Shown here in pieces: positions 16,622-25,106 of a stretch of DNA of 64,000 bases. The stretch comes from Nonomuraea rhodomycinica. GTDB lineage: Bacteria > Actinomycetota > Actinomycetes > Streptosporangiales > Streptosporangiaceae. Every line of letters starts with the position of its first letter. The first letter of the stretch is position 1. The stretch lies in the NCBI RefSeq assembly GCF_013363995.1, contig NZ_JABWGO010000006.1:351481-415480 (forward strand), written 5' to 3'. The notes beneath the pieces are model-generated. The model searched no databases, was not told the DNA's origin, and was given only the letters and a program-made list of their open reading frames with translations. The translations under genes and the position numbers were made by a program.

Positions 16622-16694
16622 CCGATCTGGACTCATGTGATTCTGCACCCCACAGTGGCATGATTGTTATAAATCAGGACCTTTGCGAGGTGCG

Positions 16695-18185
16695 GTGGGC
16701 ATCGAGATCGAGGACAAGTTCGACGTACCCCCCGACTACACGATTCCGGACCTGAGCCGGGTCGGCGAGGTGGCGGGGCCGAAGACCCACACGCTCGTGG
16801 CGCTCTACTACGACACCCCCGACCTGCGGCTGGCCGCGCACGGCGTCACCCTCAGACGCCGCAGGGGCGGCGACGACGCCGGATGGCACCTCAAGCTGCC
16901 CAAGGCCAAGGGCGCCCGCCAGGAGATCCATCACCCCCTCACCCGCAGCGTCAGGGTCGTGCCGGACGAGCTGGGCGAGCTGGTCCGCGCCTACACGAGG
17001 GGAGCCCCGCTCCAGGCGGTCGCCGAGCTGGAGACCCGCAGGAGCGTCACGGTCGTGCGCGACGGCGAACGGCGTCTGGTGGAGGTCGCCGACGACCGCG
17101 TCAAGGGCACGGTGTTCGGCGAGGTGCCGCGAATCGTCCGCTGGCGCGAGGTCGAGGCCGAACTGATCGACGGTGACGAGCAGGTGCTGGCCAAGGTCGG
17201 CAAGCGGCTCCGCAAGGCGGGCGCCACCCCGGCCGGCGCGTCCAGCAAGCTCCTGAGACTCCTCGACGTGCCCGCCCCGCGCCGGGCCGCGACCGACCCC
17301 GGCAGCGCCGGCGAGGTGGTGGCCGGCTACCTGGCCTCCCAGGTCGGCGCGCTGCTCGCGCAGGATCCCCGGGTACGCCGCGCCGAGGAGGACGCCGTCC
17401 ACCAGATGCGGGTCGCCTCCCGGCGGCTGCGCAGCGCGCTCAAGGCGTTCAAGAAGATCGTCCGGAACACCGTCCACCTCCAGGACGAGCTCAAGTGGCT
17501 CGGCCTGGTCCTCGGCGAGGCCCGCGACCTGGAGGTGATCCGGGAGAGGTTCGCCGGGGAGCTGTTGGGGCTCCCGCCCGAACTGGTCACCGGCCCGATC
17601 CGGGCCAGGCTCGGCGACGGCCTGCGCGAGCGCGAGACGCAGGCGTACGGGCGGATCCGCGAGGCGCTGAGCGGCGGCCGCTACTACCGGCTGCTCGACG
17701 CCCTGGACGAGCTGACGGCGGCGCCCGAGCTGGGCAAGCGCGCGGCCCGGCCGGCGGCCGAGGAACTGCCCGCCGTGGCCGCCGCCAACTGGGAGCGGGT
17801 GGAGCGCCGGTACGACGCGGCGCAGGAGATCACCGAGCCGGAGCGCCATGAGACCGCCATGCACGACGTGCGCAAGGCGGCCAAGCGCGCCCGCTACACC
17901 GCCGAGGCGCTCCAGGACGTCCTCGGCCCCGGCGCGGCGCGGCTGGGCAAGCTGGCCGAGGGCGTCCAGGACGCGCTGGGCGAGCACCAGGACGGGGTGG
18001 TCGCGCAGCAGACCCTGGCCAAGGAGGCGCGGAGCGCGCGCGAGGCGGGGGAGGACACCTTCACCTACGGCGTGCTGATCGGCCTGGAGCGCACCCGCGC
18101 CGAGCGGGCTCTGGAGGACTTCCCGCAGGTGTGGGCCGGCACGTCCGAAGAGGTGCGCAAGGCACTCAAGCAGCTCGCGCCCTGA
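16695..18185 (+). CDS. CYTH and CHAD domain protein
   Basis: The 496-residue product begins GIEIEDKFDVP, the ExExK signature of CYTH triphosphate-tunnel enzymes (domain about 2-200; ALYYDTPDLRLAAHGVTLRRR, WREVEAEL). The C-terminal CHAD domain (about 215-490) is helical with conserved histidines in VHQMRVASRRLRSALKAFK and MHDVRKAAKRARYTAEAL. CYTH enzymes split inorganic or nucleoside triphosphates; CHAD domains are known to bind polyphosphate. GTG 16695 gives the family-like start (TTG 16683 is alternative). It lies tail to tail with mutT1-ppk, supporting a polyphosphate-linked role. Confidence 0.9.
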   Translation: MGIEIEDKFDVPPDYTIPDLSRVGEVAGPKTHTLVALYYDTPDLRLAAHGVTLRRRRGGDDAGWHLKLPKAKGARQEIHHPLTRSVRVVPDELGELVRAYTRGAPLQAVAELETRRSVTVVRDGERRLVEVADDRVKGTVFGEVPRIVRWREVEAELIDGDEQVLAKVGKRLRKAGATPAGASSKLLRLLDVPAPRRAATDPGSAGEVVAGYLASQVGALLAQDPRVRRAEEDAVHQMRVASRRLRSALKAFKKIVRNTVHLQDELKWLGLVLGEARDLEVIRERFAGELLGLPPELVTGPIRARLGDGLRERETQAYGRIREALSGGRYYRLLDALDELTAAPELGKRAARPAAEELPAVAAANWERVERRYDAAQEITEPERHETAMHDVRKAAKRARYTAEALQDVLGPGAARLGKLAEGVQDALGEHQDGVVAQQTLAKEARSAREAGEDTFTYGVLIGLERTRAERALEDFPQVWAGTSEEVRKALKQLAP

Positions 18186-18191
18186 CCGGCG

Positions 18192-19103
18192 TCAGGTGAT
18201 GTGGCGCTCCATGGCCACCACCTGCCCGTCCGCGCGGTGCAGCACGGCCAGCTCGCCCTTCTCCAGCTCGACGAGCCCCGCCGTCGAGCCCTTCCCCTGC
18301 TCCGCGGGCTCCGCCGTCGAGCCCTTCCCCTGCTCCGCGGGCTCCGCCTCCTCGCCGCCGAGGCGCCGGATCAGCTCCGGCAGCACTTTGCCGTGGCTGC
18401 ACACGACCGCCGGCCCGCGCAGCGCGGCCACCAGCGCCGCCGTCTTGTCCGGGTCCTGGCCCTCCTCGCTCAGCAGCGGCTCCAGCCGTGCCGGAGCCCC
18501 GTACGGCTCGACCGTCTGCACGCAGCGCAGGCTCGGCGAGCTGAGCACCTCCTCCGGCCGGTAGGCGGCCAGCACCCCGGCCAGCGTCGCCGCCTGGGCC
18601 CGGCCCCCGGCGTCCAGGGGGCGCAGGGCGTCGTCGCCGTCCCATTCCCGCCGGGACCCGGCGGTGGCGTGCCGGATGAGGACGAGGGGCGTGGTGTCGA
18701 GCGGCGCGGCCGTGAGCGCGTCCGGCAGGCCGGTGTCCCACGCGTAGGTGAGCAGCGAGCGCGCCTCGCCCGCCGGCACCCACCGCAGCTCGTCCACCTC
18801 GTCGCCCGGCTCGAACGCCTCCTGCCCGACGACCCGGGCCGTCCAGTAGTCCACCCGCTTGATCCGGCCCCCGATCAGGTAGTGGACCGTCGGCAGGGCG
18901 CGGCCGAGCACGACCGTCAGGCACGTCTCCTCGCGCACCTCGCGCAGGGCGGCGGCGACGGGATGCTCGCCGGGCTTGAGCTTGCCCTTGGGGAACGTCC
19001 AGTCCTCGTAGCGGGGGCGGTGGACGACGGCGACCTCGGGCGCGGCCGGGTCGCCCCGCCAGACGACGGCCCCGGCCGCGTGCAGGCCCCCGTCAGTCGT
19101 CAA
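18192..19103 (-). CDS. mutT1: MutT1-type Nudix hydrolase with histidine phosphatase domain
   Basis: The 303-residue product has an N-terminal Nudix domain with the box GKLKPGEHPVAAALREVREE (about 40-60) and a C-terminal histidine phosphatase domain starting LVLIRHATAG with a second catalytic histidine in VVCSHGKVL. Mycobacterial MutT1 of this architecture removes 8-oxo-guanine nucleotides and diadenosine polyphosphates. TTG 19103 is preceded by GGAGG and overlaps the ppk end by 11 bases, so translation is coupled. A 33-bp in-frame duplication (18280-18345) repeats AEPAEQGKGST in a loop. ppk-mutT1 linkage is also found in Mycobacterium. Confidence 0.9.
   Translation of the reverse strand: MTTDGGLHAAGAVVWRGDPAAPEVAVVHRPRYEDWTFPKGKLKPGEHPVAAALREVREETCLTVVLGRALPTVHYLIGGRIKRVDYWTARVVGQEAFEPGDEVDELRWVPAGEARSLLTYAWDTGLPDALTAAPLDTTPLVLIRHATAGSRREWDGDDALRPLDAGGRAQAATLAGVLAAYRPEEVLSSPSLRCVQTVEPYGAPARLEPLLSEEGQDPDKTAALVAALRGPAVVCSHGKVLPELIRRLGGEEAEPAEQGKGSTAEPAEQGKGSTAGLVELEKGELAVLHRADGQVVAMERHIT
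18280..18345. repeat. 33-bp in-frame duplication inside mutT1
   Basis: Two identical or near-identical 33-bp units (18280-18312 and 18313-18345) encode AEPAEQGKGST twice. The unit lies in a surface-type acidic loop of the histidine phosphatase domain, so it is probably neutral variation. Confidence 0.85.
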
Positions 19104-21153
19104 CGGTCCTCCAGCGGCGCGAGGCGATGAGCTGGGTCTGCAGGTCCTCGCCGGGGTGGTGGACCCACTTGCCGTCGCCGTCGAGCCACCAGGCGTTGGT
19201 GGTCTCGGCCATGGCCCGGTCCATGAGGTCGATCAGGTACGCCTTGTGCTGCGAGGAGGTGACCTTGACCAGCGCCTCGACCCGGCGGTCCAGGTTGCGG
19301 CGCATCAGGTCGGCGCTGCCGATCCACACCTCGGGTCGCCTGCCCAGCCCGAACTCGTACACACGCGAGTGCTCCAGGAACCTGCCCAGGATCGACCGGA
19401 CCCGGATGTTCTCGGACAGGTCGGGGACGCCGGGCCGCAGGATGCACACGCCGCGCACCCACAGGTCCACCGGCACGCCCTCGCGCGAGGCGCGGTAGAG
19501 GGCGTCGATGATCGGCTCGTCCACCAGGGAGTTCGTCTTGATCCTGATGCGCGCGGGGCGGCCGGCCCGCTGGTGGGCGATCTCCCGCTCGATCCTGGCC
19601 AGCAGCCCGCCGCGCAGCGAGTGCGGGGCGACCAGCAGCCTGCGATAGGCCGAGTGGTTGGAGTAGCCGGTCAGGTGGATGAACAGGTCGGTGACGTCCT
19701 CGCCGACCAGCGGGTCGGCGGTGAGCAGCCCGAAGTCCTCGTACTGCCGGGCGGTCTTGGGGTTGTAGTTGCCGGTGCCGATGTGGCAGTAACGGCGCAG
19801 TTCCCCGGAGGGCTCCTGGCGGACGACGAGGGCGAGCTTGCAGTGGGTCTTGAGCCCGACGACGCCGTAGACCACGTGGCAGCCGGCGCGCTCCAGCTTG
19901 CGGGCCCAGGTGATGTTGGCGTGCTCGTCGAAGCGGGCCTTGATCTCGACCACGACGACGACCTGCTTGCCGGCCTCGGCGGCGTCGATGAGGGCGTCCA
20001 CGATGGGGGAGTCGCCGCTGGTGCGGTAGAGGGTCTGCTTGATGGCCAGCACCCTCGGGTCGGCCGCCGCCATCTCGATGAAGCGCTGCACGCTGGTGGA
20101 GAACGAGTCGTACGGGTGGTGCAGCAGCACGTCGCGCTCGCGCAGCACGCTGAAGATGTCGTCGTCGGCGCTGATGACCTCGGCGGGCACGAAGGGCCGG
20201 TAGCTGAGCTCGCCCCGGTCGAGGTCGGCGATGGCGTGCAGGCCGGTCAGGTCCAGCGGCCCGGCGATGCGGTAGATCTCGTGCGGCGCCACGCCCAGCT
20301 CGTCCACGAGCAGCTCCAGCACCTCGGGCGTGATCGTGTCCTCGACCTCCAGCCGCACGGGCGGGCCGAAGCGGCGCTTGATCAGCTCCTTCTCCAGGGC
20401 CTGCATGAGGTTCTCGGTGACGTCCTCGTCGACGTCGAGGTCCTCGTTCCTGGTGACGCGGAAGACGTGGTGCTGGACGATCTCCATGCCCTTGAAGAGC
20501 TGCCCGAGGTGGGCCGCGATCACGTCCTCCAGCGGTACGAACCGGTTCGGCGACGCCTGCACGAACCGGGGGAGCTGCGAGGGCACCTTGACCCGGGCGA
20601 AGACGGTGTGGTCGGTCGCCGGGTTGCGCACCACGACGGCCAGGTTGAGGCTGAGGCCCGAGATGTAGGGGAAGGGGTGGGCGGGGTCCACGGCCAGCGG
20701 CGTGAGGACCGGCCTGATCCGTTCCCTGAACAGCTTGCGCAGCTCGGTCCGCTCCTCGCGGCCGAGGCCCTCCCAGCGGGCGATCTCGATGCCCTCGGCC
20801 GCCAGCCGCGGCACGATCGTGTCGTGGAAGAGGGCCGCGTGCCGGCCGGCCAGGTCGCCGGCGATGGTGGAGATGCGGACCAGCTCCTCGCGCGGCTTGA
20901 GCCCGCTCTTGGTCCGCAGCAGCAGGCCCGTGGCCATGCGCCGTTTCAGCCCGGCGACCCGTACCCGGAAGAACTCGTCGAGGTTGCTCGCGAAGATGGC
21001 GAGGAAGCGCACCCGTTCCAGGAGCGGGAGCGAGGAGTCCTCGGCCAGCTCCAGCACTCGCTCGTTGAACTGGAGCCAGCTTTCCTCGCGGTTGAGGAAC
21101 CTCTCCTGAGGCAGGGGCAGATCGCTTTCCGGACGCAGCGGTTCCACGGACAT
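19093..21153 (-). CDS. ppk: polyphosphate kinase (PPK1)
   Basis: PPK1 reversibly makes polyphosphate from ATP at the membrane or in the cytoplasm. The 686-residue protein has the N-terminal domain start RFLNREESWLQFNERVLELA, LDEFFRVRVAGLKRR, and the phospholipase-D-like catalytic halves with KQTLYRTSGDSPIVDALI, the autophosphorylated histidine in RYCHIGTGNYNPKTA, and GLKTHCKLALVVR. The start is ATG 21153. It is followed by mutT1 with an 11-base overlap. Three GTT-led 11-bp repeats upstream (21171-21203) resemble a PhoP box, fitting phosphate control known for actinomycete ppk. Confidence 0.97.
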   Translation of the reverse strand: MSVEPLRPESDLPLPQERFLNREESWLQFNERVLELAEDSSLPLLERVRFLAIFASNLDEFFRVRVAGLKRRMATGLLLRTKSGLKPREELVRISTIAGDLAGRHAALFHDTIVPRLAAEGIEIARWEGLGREERTELRKLFRERIRPVLTPLAVDPAHPFPYISGLSLNLAVVVRNPATDHTVFARVKVPSQLPRFVQASPNRFVPLEDVIAAHLGQLFKGMEIVQHHVFRVTRNEDLDVDEDVTENLMQALEKELIKRRFGPPVRLEVEDTITPEVLELLVDELGVAPHEIYRIAGPLDLTGLHAIADLDRGELSYRPFVPAEVISADDDIFSVLRERDVLLHHPYDSFSTSVQRFIEMAAADPRVLAIKQTLYRTSGDSPIVDALIDAAEAGKQVVVVVEIKARFDEHANITWARKLERAGCHVVYGVVGLKTHCKLALVVRQEPSGELRRYCHIGTGNYNPKTARQYEDFGLLTADPLVGEDVTDLFIHLTGYSNHSAYRRLLVAPHSLRGGLLARIEREIAHQRAGRPARIRIKTNSLVDEPIIDALYRASREGVPVDLWVRGVCILRPGVPDLSENIRVRSILGRFLEHSRVYEFGLGRRPEVWIGSADLMRRNLDRRVEALVKVTSSQHKAYLIDLMDRAMAETTNAWWLDGDGKWVHHPGEDLQTQLIASRRWRTVDD

Positions 21154-21170
21154 ATGTGAAATATGCCCTA

Positions 21171-21203
21171 TTTATCTGAACAGAACGTTAACTACTCGGC
21201 AAC
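21171..21203 (-). promoter_or_regulatory. possible PHO box upstream of ppk
   Basis: On the minus strand three contiguous 11-bp units read GTTGCCGAGTA, GTTAACGTTCT and GTTCAGATAAA, ending 17 bases before the ppk ATG. Streptomyces PhoP binds direct 11-bp repeats led by GTTCA. Only the third unit matches well beyond GTT, so this is tentative; support comes from position and the phosphate-related gene. Confidence 0.35.
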
Positions 21204-21206
21204 GAC

Positions 21207-22169
21207 CTATTCTGCCTGGTCAAGACTGTTGGGCCGGATCTCCTCGCCCTGACCCAACCGGGCGGCGCGCTCGGCGAGCCGGGCCTCGCGCTGGCGCAGC
21301 TTCTCCTCGCGCTCGCGGGCCTTCTCCGCCTCCTTCAGCAGCCGCTCCCGCTCCTTCTCGGCCTCCTTGAGCAGGCGCTCGCGCTCCTTCAGCTCGCGGA
21401 CGCGGGCCTTCTCGGCCTCGCGCAGCTCCTTCTGGCGCGCCTTCTCGGCCTCCTTGAGCTCCTTCTCGCGGGCCTTCTCCAGCTCGCGCAGCTCCCTGTC
21501 GCTGGGCCGGGACGCCTTGGCCACGCTCGGGTGCGCGCGGGTCGTCACCGTGATCGCGGGCTGCGGGTTGAGCCCGGTCAGGCCGTTCCAGGCGAGGTTG
21601 ACCAGGTGCGCCGCGACCTCCTCCCGGCCGGGCTTGCGCACGTCCAGCCACCACTGGCCGGTCAGGGCCACCATGCCGACCAGCATCTGGGCGTACATGG
21701 GGGCGAGTTTCGGGTCGTAGCCGCGCGCGGAGAACTCGTCGGCGAGCACGTCCTCGACCTGGCTGGCGATCTCGCTGATCAGGCTCGCGAACGTGCCCGT
21801 GCCCGACGCGGCGTGGGAGTCGCGCACGAGGATGCGGAAGCCCTCGCTGCTCTCCTCGATGTACTGGAGCAGCGCCAGGGCGGCCCGCTCCAGCTTGATC
21901 AGCGAGTGCGAGGCGGACAGCGCCCCGGTGATCATGGAGAGCAGCTTCTGCATCTCGCGGTCCACGACGACGGCGTAGACGCCTTCCTTGCCGCCGAAGT
22001 GCTCGTACACGACGGGCTTGGAGACCTGGGCGGTCGCCGCGATCTCCTCGATGGAGGTCCCGTCGAACCCCTTCTCGGCGAACAGCGTGCGGCTGATCCG
22101 GATCAGCTGTTCGCGTCGCTCTCTTCCGGTCATGCGCCTGCGAGATCGGGGTTCGGTCACGGTTTCCAT
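21207..22169 (-). CDS. TetR family regulator with charged coiled-coil tail
   Basis: The 320-residue product has a TetR DNA-binding domain (RREQLIRISRTLFAEKGFDG, TSIEEIAATAQVSKPVVYEHF) and a ligand-binding core to about residue 215. The last 100 residues are unusual: a nearly pure K/E/R/A/L helix with repeats of EKAREKELKEAEKAR type, a long coiled coil. ATG 22169 is chosen because TEPRSRRRMTGRERREQL is the family-like start; ATG 22202 is possible. The gene lies 43 bases after the acyl-CoA desaturase gene on the same strand, so it probably controls membrane-lipid desaturation, including its own operon. Confidence 0.88.
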   Translation of the reverse strand: METVTEPRSRRRMTGRERREQLIRISRTLFAEKGFDGTSIEEIAATAQVSKPVVYEHFGGKEGVYAVVVDREMQKLLSMITGALSASHSLIKLERAALALLQYIEESSEGFRILVRDSHAASGTGTFASLISEIASQVEDVLADEFSARGYDPKLAPMYAQMLVGMVALTGQWWLDVRKPGREEVAAHLVNLAWNGLTGLNPQPAITVTTRAHPSVAKASRPSDRELRELEKAREKELKEAEKARQKELREAEKARVRELKERERLLKEAEKERERLLKEAEKAREREEKLRQREARLAERAARLGQGEEIRPNSLDQAE

Positions 22170-22212
22170 AATGGCGGTGCCGGGCGCGAGACCGGTCACC
22201 ATGATGTCGCTG

Positions 22213-23151
22213 TCAGGCAACCCTCTTCGCCGCCAGCCGCTCGGGCGTCGGCCAGCGCACGTCGGAGACCCAGCCCAGGCGCTCGAAGCCGCGGATGACC
22301 TCGGCGCTCAGATCGATCTGGCCCTTCAGCGCGCCGTGGCGGGCGCAGGTGGGGTCGGAGTGGTGCAGGTTGTGCCAGGACTCGCCGAAGGACGGGATGG
22401 CCAGCCACCAGACGTTGCGCGACTTGTCGCGGACCTGGAACTCCTCCTCGCCGAAGACGTGGCAGATCGAGTTGATCGACCAGGTCACGTGGTGCAGCAG
22501 GCCGATGCGGACCAGCGAGCCCCAGAACAGCGCGGTCAGCGCGCCCTGCCAGGACCAGGTGAGCAGGCCGCCGAGCACGCCGGGCAGGAAGATCGAGGTG
22601 AGGGCGAGCGCGCCGAACCACTTGTGCAGCTTCACCACGTCCGGGTCCTTGCACAGGTCCGGGGCGTACTTCTCGCGGTTGGTGCGCTCGGCGTCGAACA
22701 TCCAGCCCATGTGGGCGTACAGCAGGCCCTTGGCCATCGACTTGAAACCGGGGCCGAAGCGCCACGGCGAGTGCGGGTCGCCCTCCTTGTCGGAGAACTT
22801 GTGGTGCTTGCGGTGGGTGGCCACCCAGTCCAGCACGGACATCTCCAGCGACAGGCTGCCGGCGATGCCGAGGGCGATCTTCAGGGGCCGCTTGGCCTTG
22901 AAGGAGCCGTGCGTGAAGTAGCGGTGCAGCCCGACGGTGACGCCGAGGCCGGAGACGACGTAGAAGACGAACATGATGACGACGTCCGTCCAGCCGAGCC
23001 CCCATCCCCACGCGAGCGGCACGGCGGCCACGAACGCGATCAGCGGAAGGCCGACCACCAGTGCGAAGGTGACGAGCTCCGCCTTGGTGCGCGGTTCAGG
23101 GTCGGCCTCGGGCTTCGGACCCGGAGTGGGGCGTTCGGCGACAACGGTCAT
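22213..23151 (-). CDS. acyl-CoA (stearoyl-type delta-9) fatty acid desaturase
   Basis: The 312-residue membrane protein has the three histidine boxes that bind the di-iron centre: HRYFTH (about 76-81), HRKHH (about 113-117) and HNLHHSDP (about 258). Hydrophobic segments surround them (VTFALVVGLPLIAFVAAVPL and VIMFVFYVVSGLGVTVGL early; SIFLPGVLGGLLTWSWQGAL later). It introduces a cis double bond into saturated acyl chains using O2 and a reductase, tuning membrane fluidity. It is first in an operon with a TetR regulator, and two TACG-N4-CGTA palindromes lie 41-68 bp upstream. Confidence 0.95.
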   Translation of the reverse strand: MTVVAERPTPGPKPEADPEPRTKAELVTFALVVGLPLIAFVAAVPLAWGWGLGWTDVVIMFVFYVVSGLGVTVGLHRYFTHGSFKAKRPLKIALGIAGSLSLEMSVLDWVATHRKHHKFSDKEGDPHSPWRFGPGFKSMAKGLLYAHMGWMFDAERTNREKYAPDLCKDPDVVKLHKWFGALALTSIFLPGVLGGLLTWSWQGALTALFWGSLVRIGLLHHVTWSINSICHVFGEEEFQVRDKSRNVWWLAIPSFGESWHNLHHSDPTCARHGALKGQIDLSAEVIRGFERLGWVSDVRWPTPERLAAKRVA

Positions 23152-23192
23152 GGGCTACCTCTCTCGTCGTGTATGAGGATGAATGTCCGAGC

Positions 23193-23219
23193 TACGCAAC
23201 CGTAACCTACGCCATCGTA
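23193..23219. promoter_or_regulatory. tandem TACG-N4-CGTA operator candidate
   Basis: Two perfect small palindromes, TACGCAACCGTA (23193-23204) and TACGCCATCGTA (23208-23219), are spaced 15 bp centre to centre in front of the desaturase start. The second extends imperfectly to ACCTACG/CGTAAGT. The region is less GC-rich than its surroundings. A dimer-pair binding site for the TetR protein of the same operon is the natural reading, not proven. Confidence 0.5.
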
Positions 23220-23444
23220 AGTAAGGAAGCCCTAAGCCTCGAATGGGGATTGAGCAACGGTTCGCCGCCGGACCTGAGTGGATTCCGTATCTTGCGGGAT
23301 TTAGGTGTATCTGCTACTGGCTCGCCCTACCCGGGCGGGATGTCGTCAATCCGGCGCGACGCCCACCGCGTTGCCGATGCGGGCGCGCGACGGGGTGCGG
23401 GCTCGGTATCGTAGGTGTGTCGGATGCCACGCGTGTCTGATTAA

Positions 23445-23516
23445 TCCCGGATCGTCTAATCGGCAGGACAAGTGGTTTTGGTCCACTTTGTAGGGGTTCG
23501 AGTCCTCTTCCGGGAG
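23445..23516 (+). tRNA. tRNA-Gln (anticodon TTG)
   Basis: The cloverleaf can be folded by hand: acceptor TCCCGGA/TCCGGGA, D stem GTCT/GGAC, anticodon stem AGTGG/CCACT around loop TTTTGGT with anticodon TTG, and T arm AGGGG-TTCGAGT-CCTCT. The discriminator is G23516 and CCA is not encoded. It reads CAA (and CAG by wobble) glutamine codons. A glutamine tRNA just before glmU is common in actinobacteria. Confidence 0.95.
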
Positions 23517-23639
23517 CCTTGAGGCATGCCCCTGCGGGGAGAAGCGGGGCGGGACAGGTATCCTCGCGGTGTCGGGAGGGTTGCGGTGCGGTGGCCCGCA
23601 TCCGGCCCTGATCCGTCCAGCCACAGGGAGCCTCAGTCC

Positions 23640-25106
23640 GTGAGTGTGCCGCGCCCGGCAGCCGTCATCGTCCTCGCCGCAGGCGAGGGCACCCGGATGA
23701 AGAGCCAGACCCCCAAAGTCCTGCACGAGGTGTGCGGCCGAGCCCTGCTCGACCACATGCTCGCCGCCGCCCGCGACCTCGGCCCCGAGCGGCTGATCGT
23801 CGTCATCGGCCACGCCCGCGAGCGCGTCGGCGCCCACCTCGCCGAGACCAGCCCCGACGCGCAGGTCGTCGTCCAGCGTGAGCAACGGGGCACCGGCCAC
23901 GCCGTCCGCACCGTGCTCGACGAGGCCGGCGCCGTCGACGGCACCGTCCTCGTCACCTACGGCGACGTGCCGCTGCTGCGCTCCGAGACCCTCTCGGCGC
24001 TGCTGGCCCGCCACGCCGCCGACCGCAACGCCGTCACCGTCCTCACCGCCGAGGTGCCCGACCCGACCGGCTACGGCCGCATCGTCCGCGACGCGGCCGG
24101 CGCCGTCCTGGCCATCGTCGAGGAGAAGGACGCCACCGACGAGCAGCGCGCCATCAGGGAGATGAACTCCGGCATCTACGCCTTCGACGGCGCCCTGCTG
24201 GCCGACGCCGTCAAGCGGGTGTCCACCGACAACGCCCAGGGCGAGGAGTACCTCACCGACGTGCTGTCCATCCTGCGCGAGGACGGCCACCGGGTGGGCG
24301 CCCACACCGCCGCCGACTTCGCCGAGGTCGAGGGCGTCAACGACCGGGTCCAGCTCGCCCAGGCCCGCCAGGTGCTCAACCGGCGGATCCTGGAGCGCCA
24401 CATGCGCGCCGGCGTCACCGTCGTCGACCCGGCCAGCACCTGGATCGACGTGGACGTGGAGATCGGCCCCGACGCCGTCGTCCACCCCGGCACCCAGCTC
24501 CACGGCCGCACCGTCATCGAGTCCGGCGCCGAGGTCGGTCCCGCCACCACGCTGACCTCCACCCGGGTCGGCGCGGGGGCCGTCGTGCGCAACGCCGTCT
24601 GCGACTCCGCCGAGGTGGGTCCCGGCGCGAGCGTCGGCCCGTACGCCTACCTGCGCCCCGGCACGGTCCTCGGCCGCGGCTCCAAGGCGGGCACGTTCGT
24701 CGAGATGAAGAACACGCAGGTCGGTGAGCGCTCCAAGGTGCCCCACCTGTCGTACGCGGGCGACGCCACCATCGGCGACGACGTCAACATCGGCGCGGCG
24801 GTCGTGTTCGTCAACTACGACGGCGTCAACAAGCACCGCAGCACCGTGCGCGACGGCGCGTTCGTCGGCTGCGACAGCATGATCGTCGCGCCGGTGACCG
24901 TCGGCGACGGCGCCTACACGGCGGCGGGCTCGGTGATCGACGGCGACGTGCCCGCGGGCGCGATCGGCGTGGCCCGCGCCCGCCAGCGCAACATCGAGGG
25001 ATGGGTGCTGCGCAGGCGCGCGGGCACCAAGTCGGCCGCGGCGGCTCAGCGCGCCCTGGCCGAGCAGGAGGCGGCGGACCAGCACCAGCAGGGGAGCACG
25101 ACGTGA
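23640..25106 (+). CDS. glmU: bifunctional N-acetylglucosamine-1-P uridyltransferase / glucosamine-1-P acetyltransferase
   Basis: GlmU makes UDP-GlcNAc, the precursor for peptidoglycan and many polysaccharides. The 488-residue protein has the N-terminal pyrophosphorylase signature VIVLAAGEGTRMKSQTPKVL and GTGHAVRTVL, and a C-terminal left-handed beta-helix of hexapeptide repeats (about 260-460) with the acetyltransferase motif VPHLSYAGDATIGDDVNIGA. GTG 23640 follows GGGAG at 9 bases. Its stop overlaps the prs start (GTGA). It could supply sugar nucleotide to the nearby exopolysaccharide locus as well as the wall. Confidence 0.97.
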   Translation: MSVPRPAAVIVLAAGEGTRMKSQTPKVLHEVCGRALLDHMLAAARDLGPERLIVVIGHARERVGAHLAETSPDAQVVVQREQRGTGHAVRTVLDEAGAVDGTVLVTYGDVPLLRSETLSALLARHAADRNAVTVLTAEVPDPTGYGRIVRDAAGAVLAIVEEKDATDEQRAIREMNSGIYAFDGALLADAVKRVSTDNAQGEEYLTDVLSILREDGHRVGAHTAADFAEVEGVNDRVQLAQARQVLNRRILERHMRAGVTVVDPASTWIDVDVEIGPDAVVHPGTQLHGRTVIESGAEVGPATTLTSTRVGAGAVVRNAVCDSAEVGPGASVGPYAYLRPGTVLGRGSKAGTFVEMKNTQVGERSKVPHLSYAGDATIGDDVNIGAAVVFVNYDGVNKHRSTVRDGAFVGCDSMIVAPVTVGDGAYTAAGSVIDGDVPAGAIGVARARQRNIEGWVLRRRAGTKSAAAAQRALAEQEAADQHQQGSTT

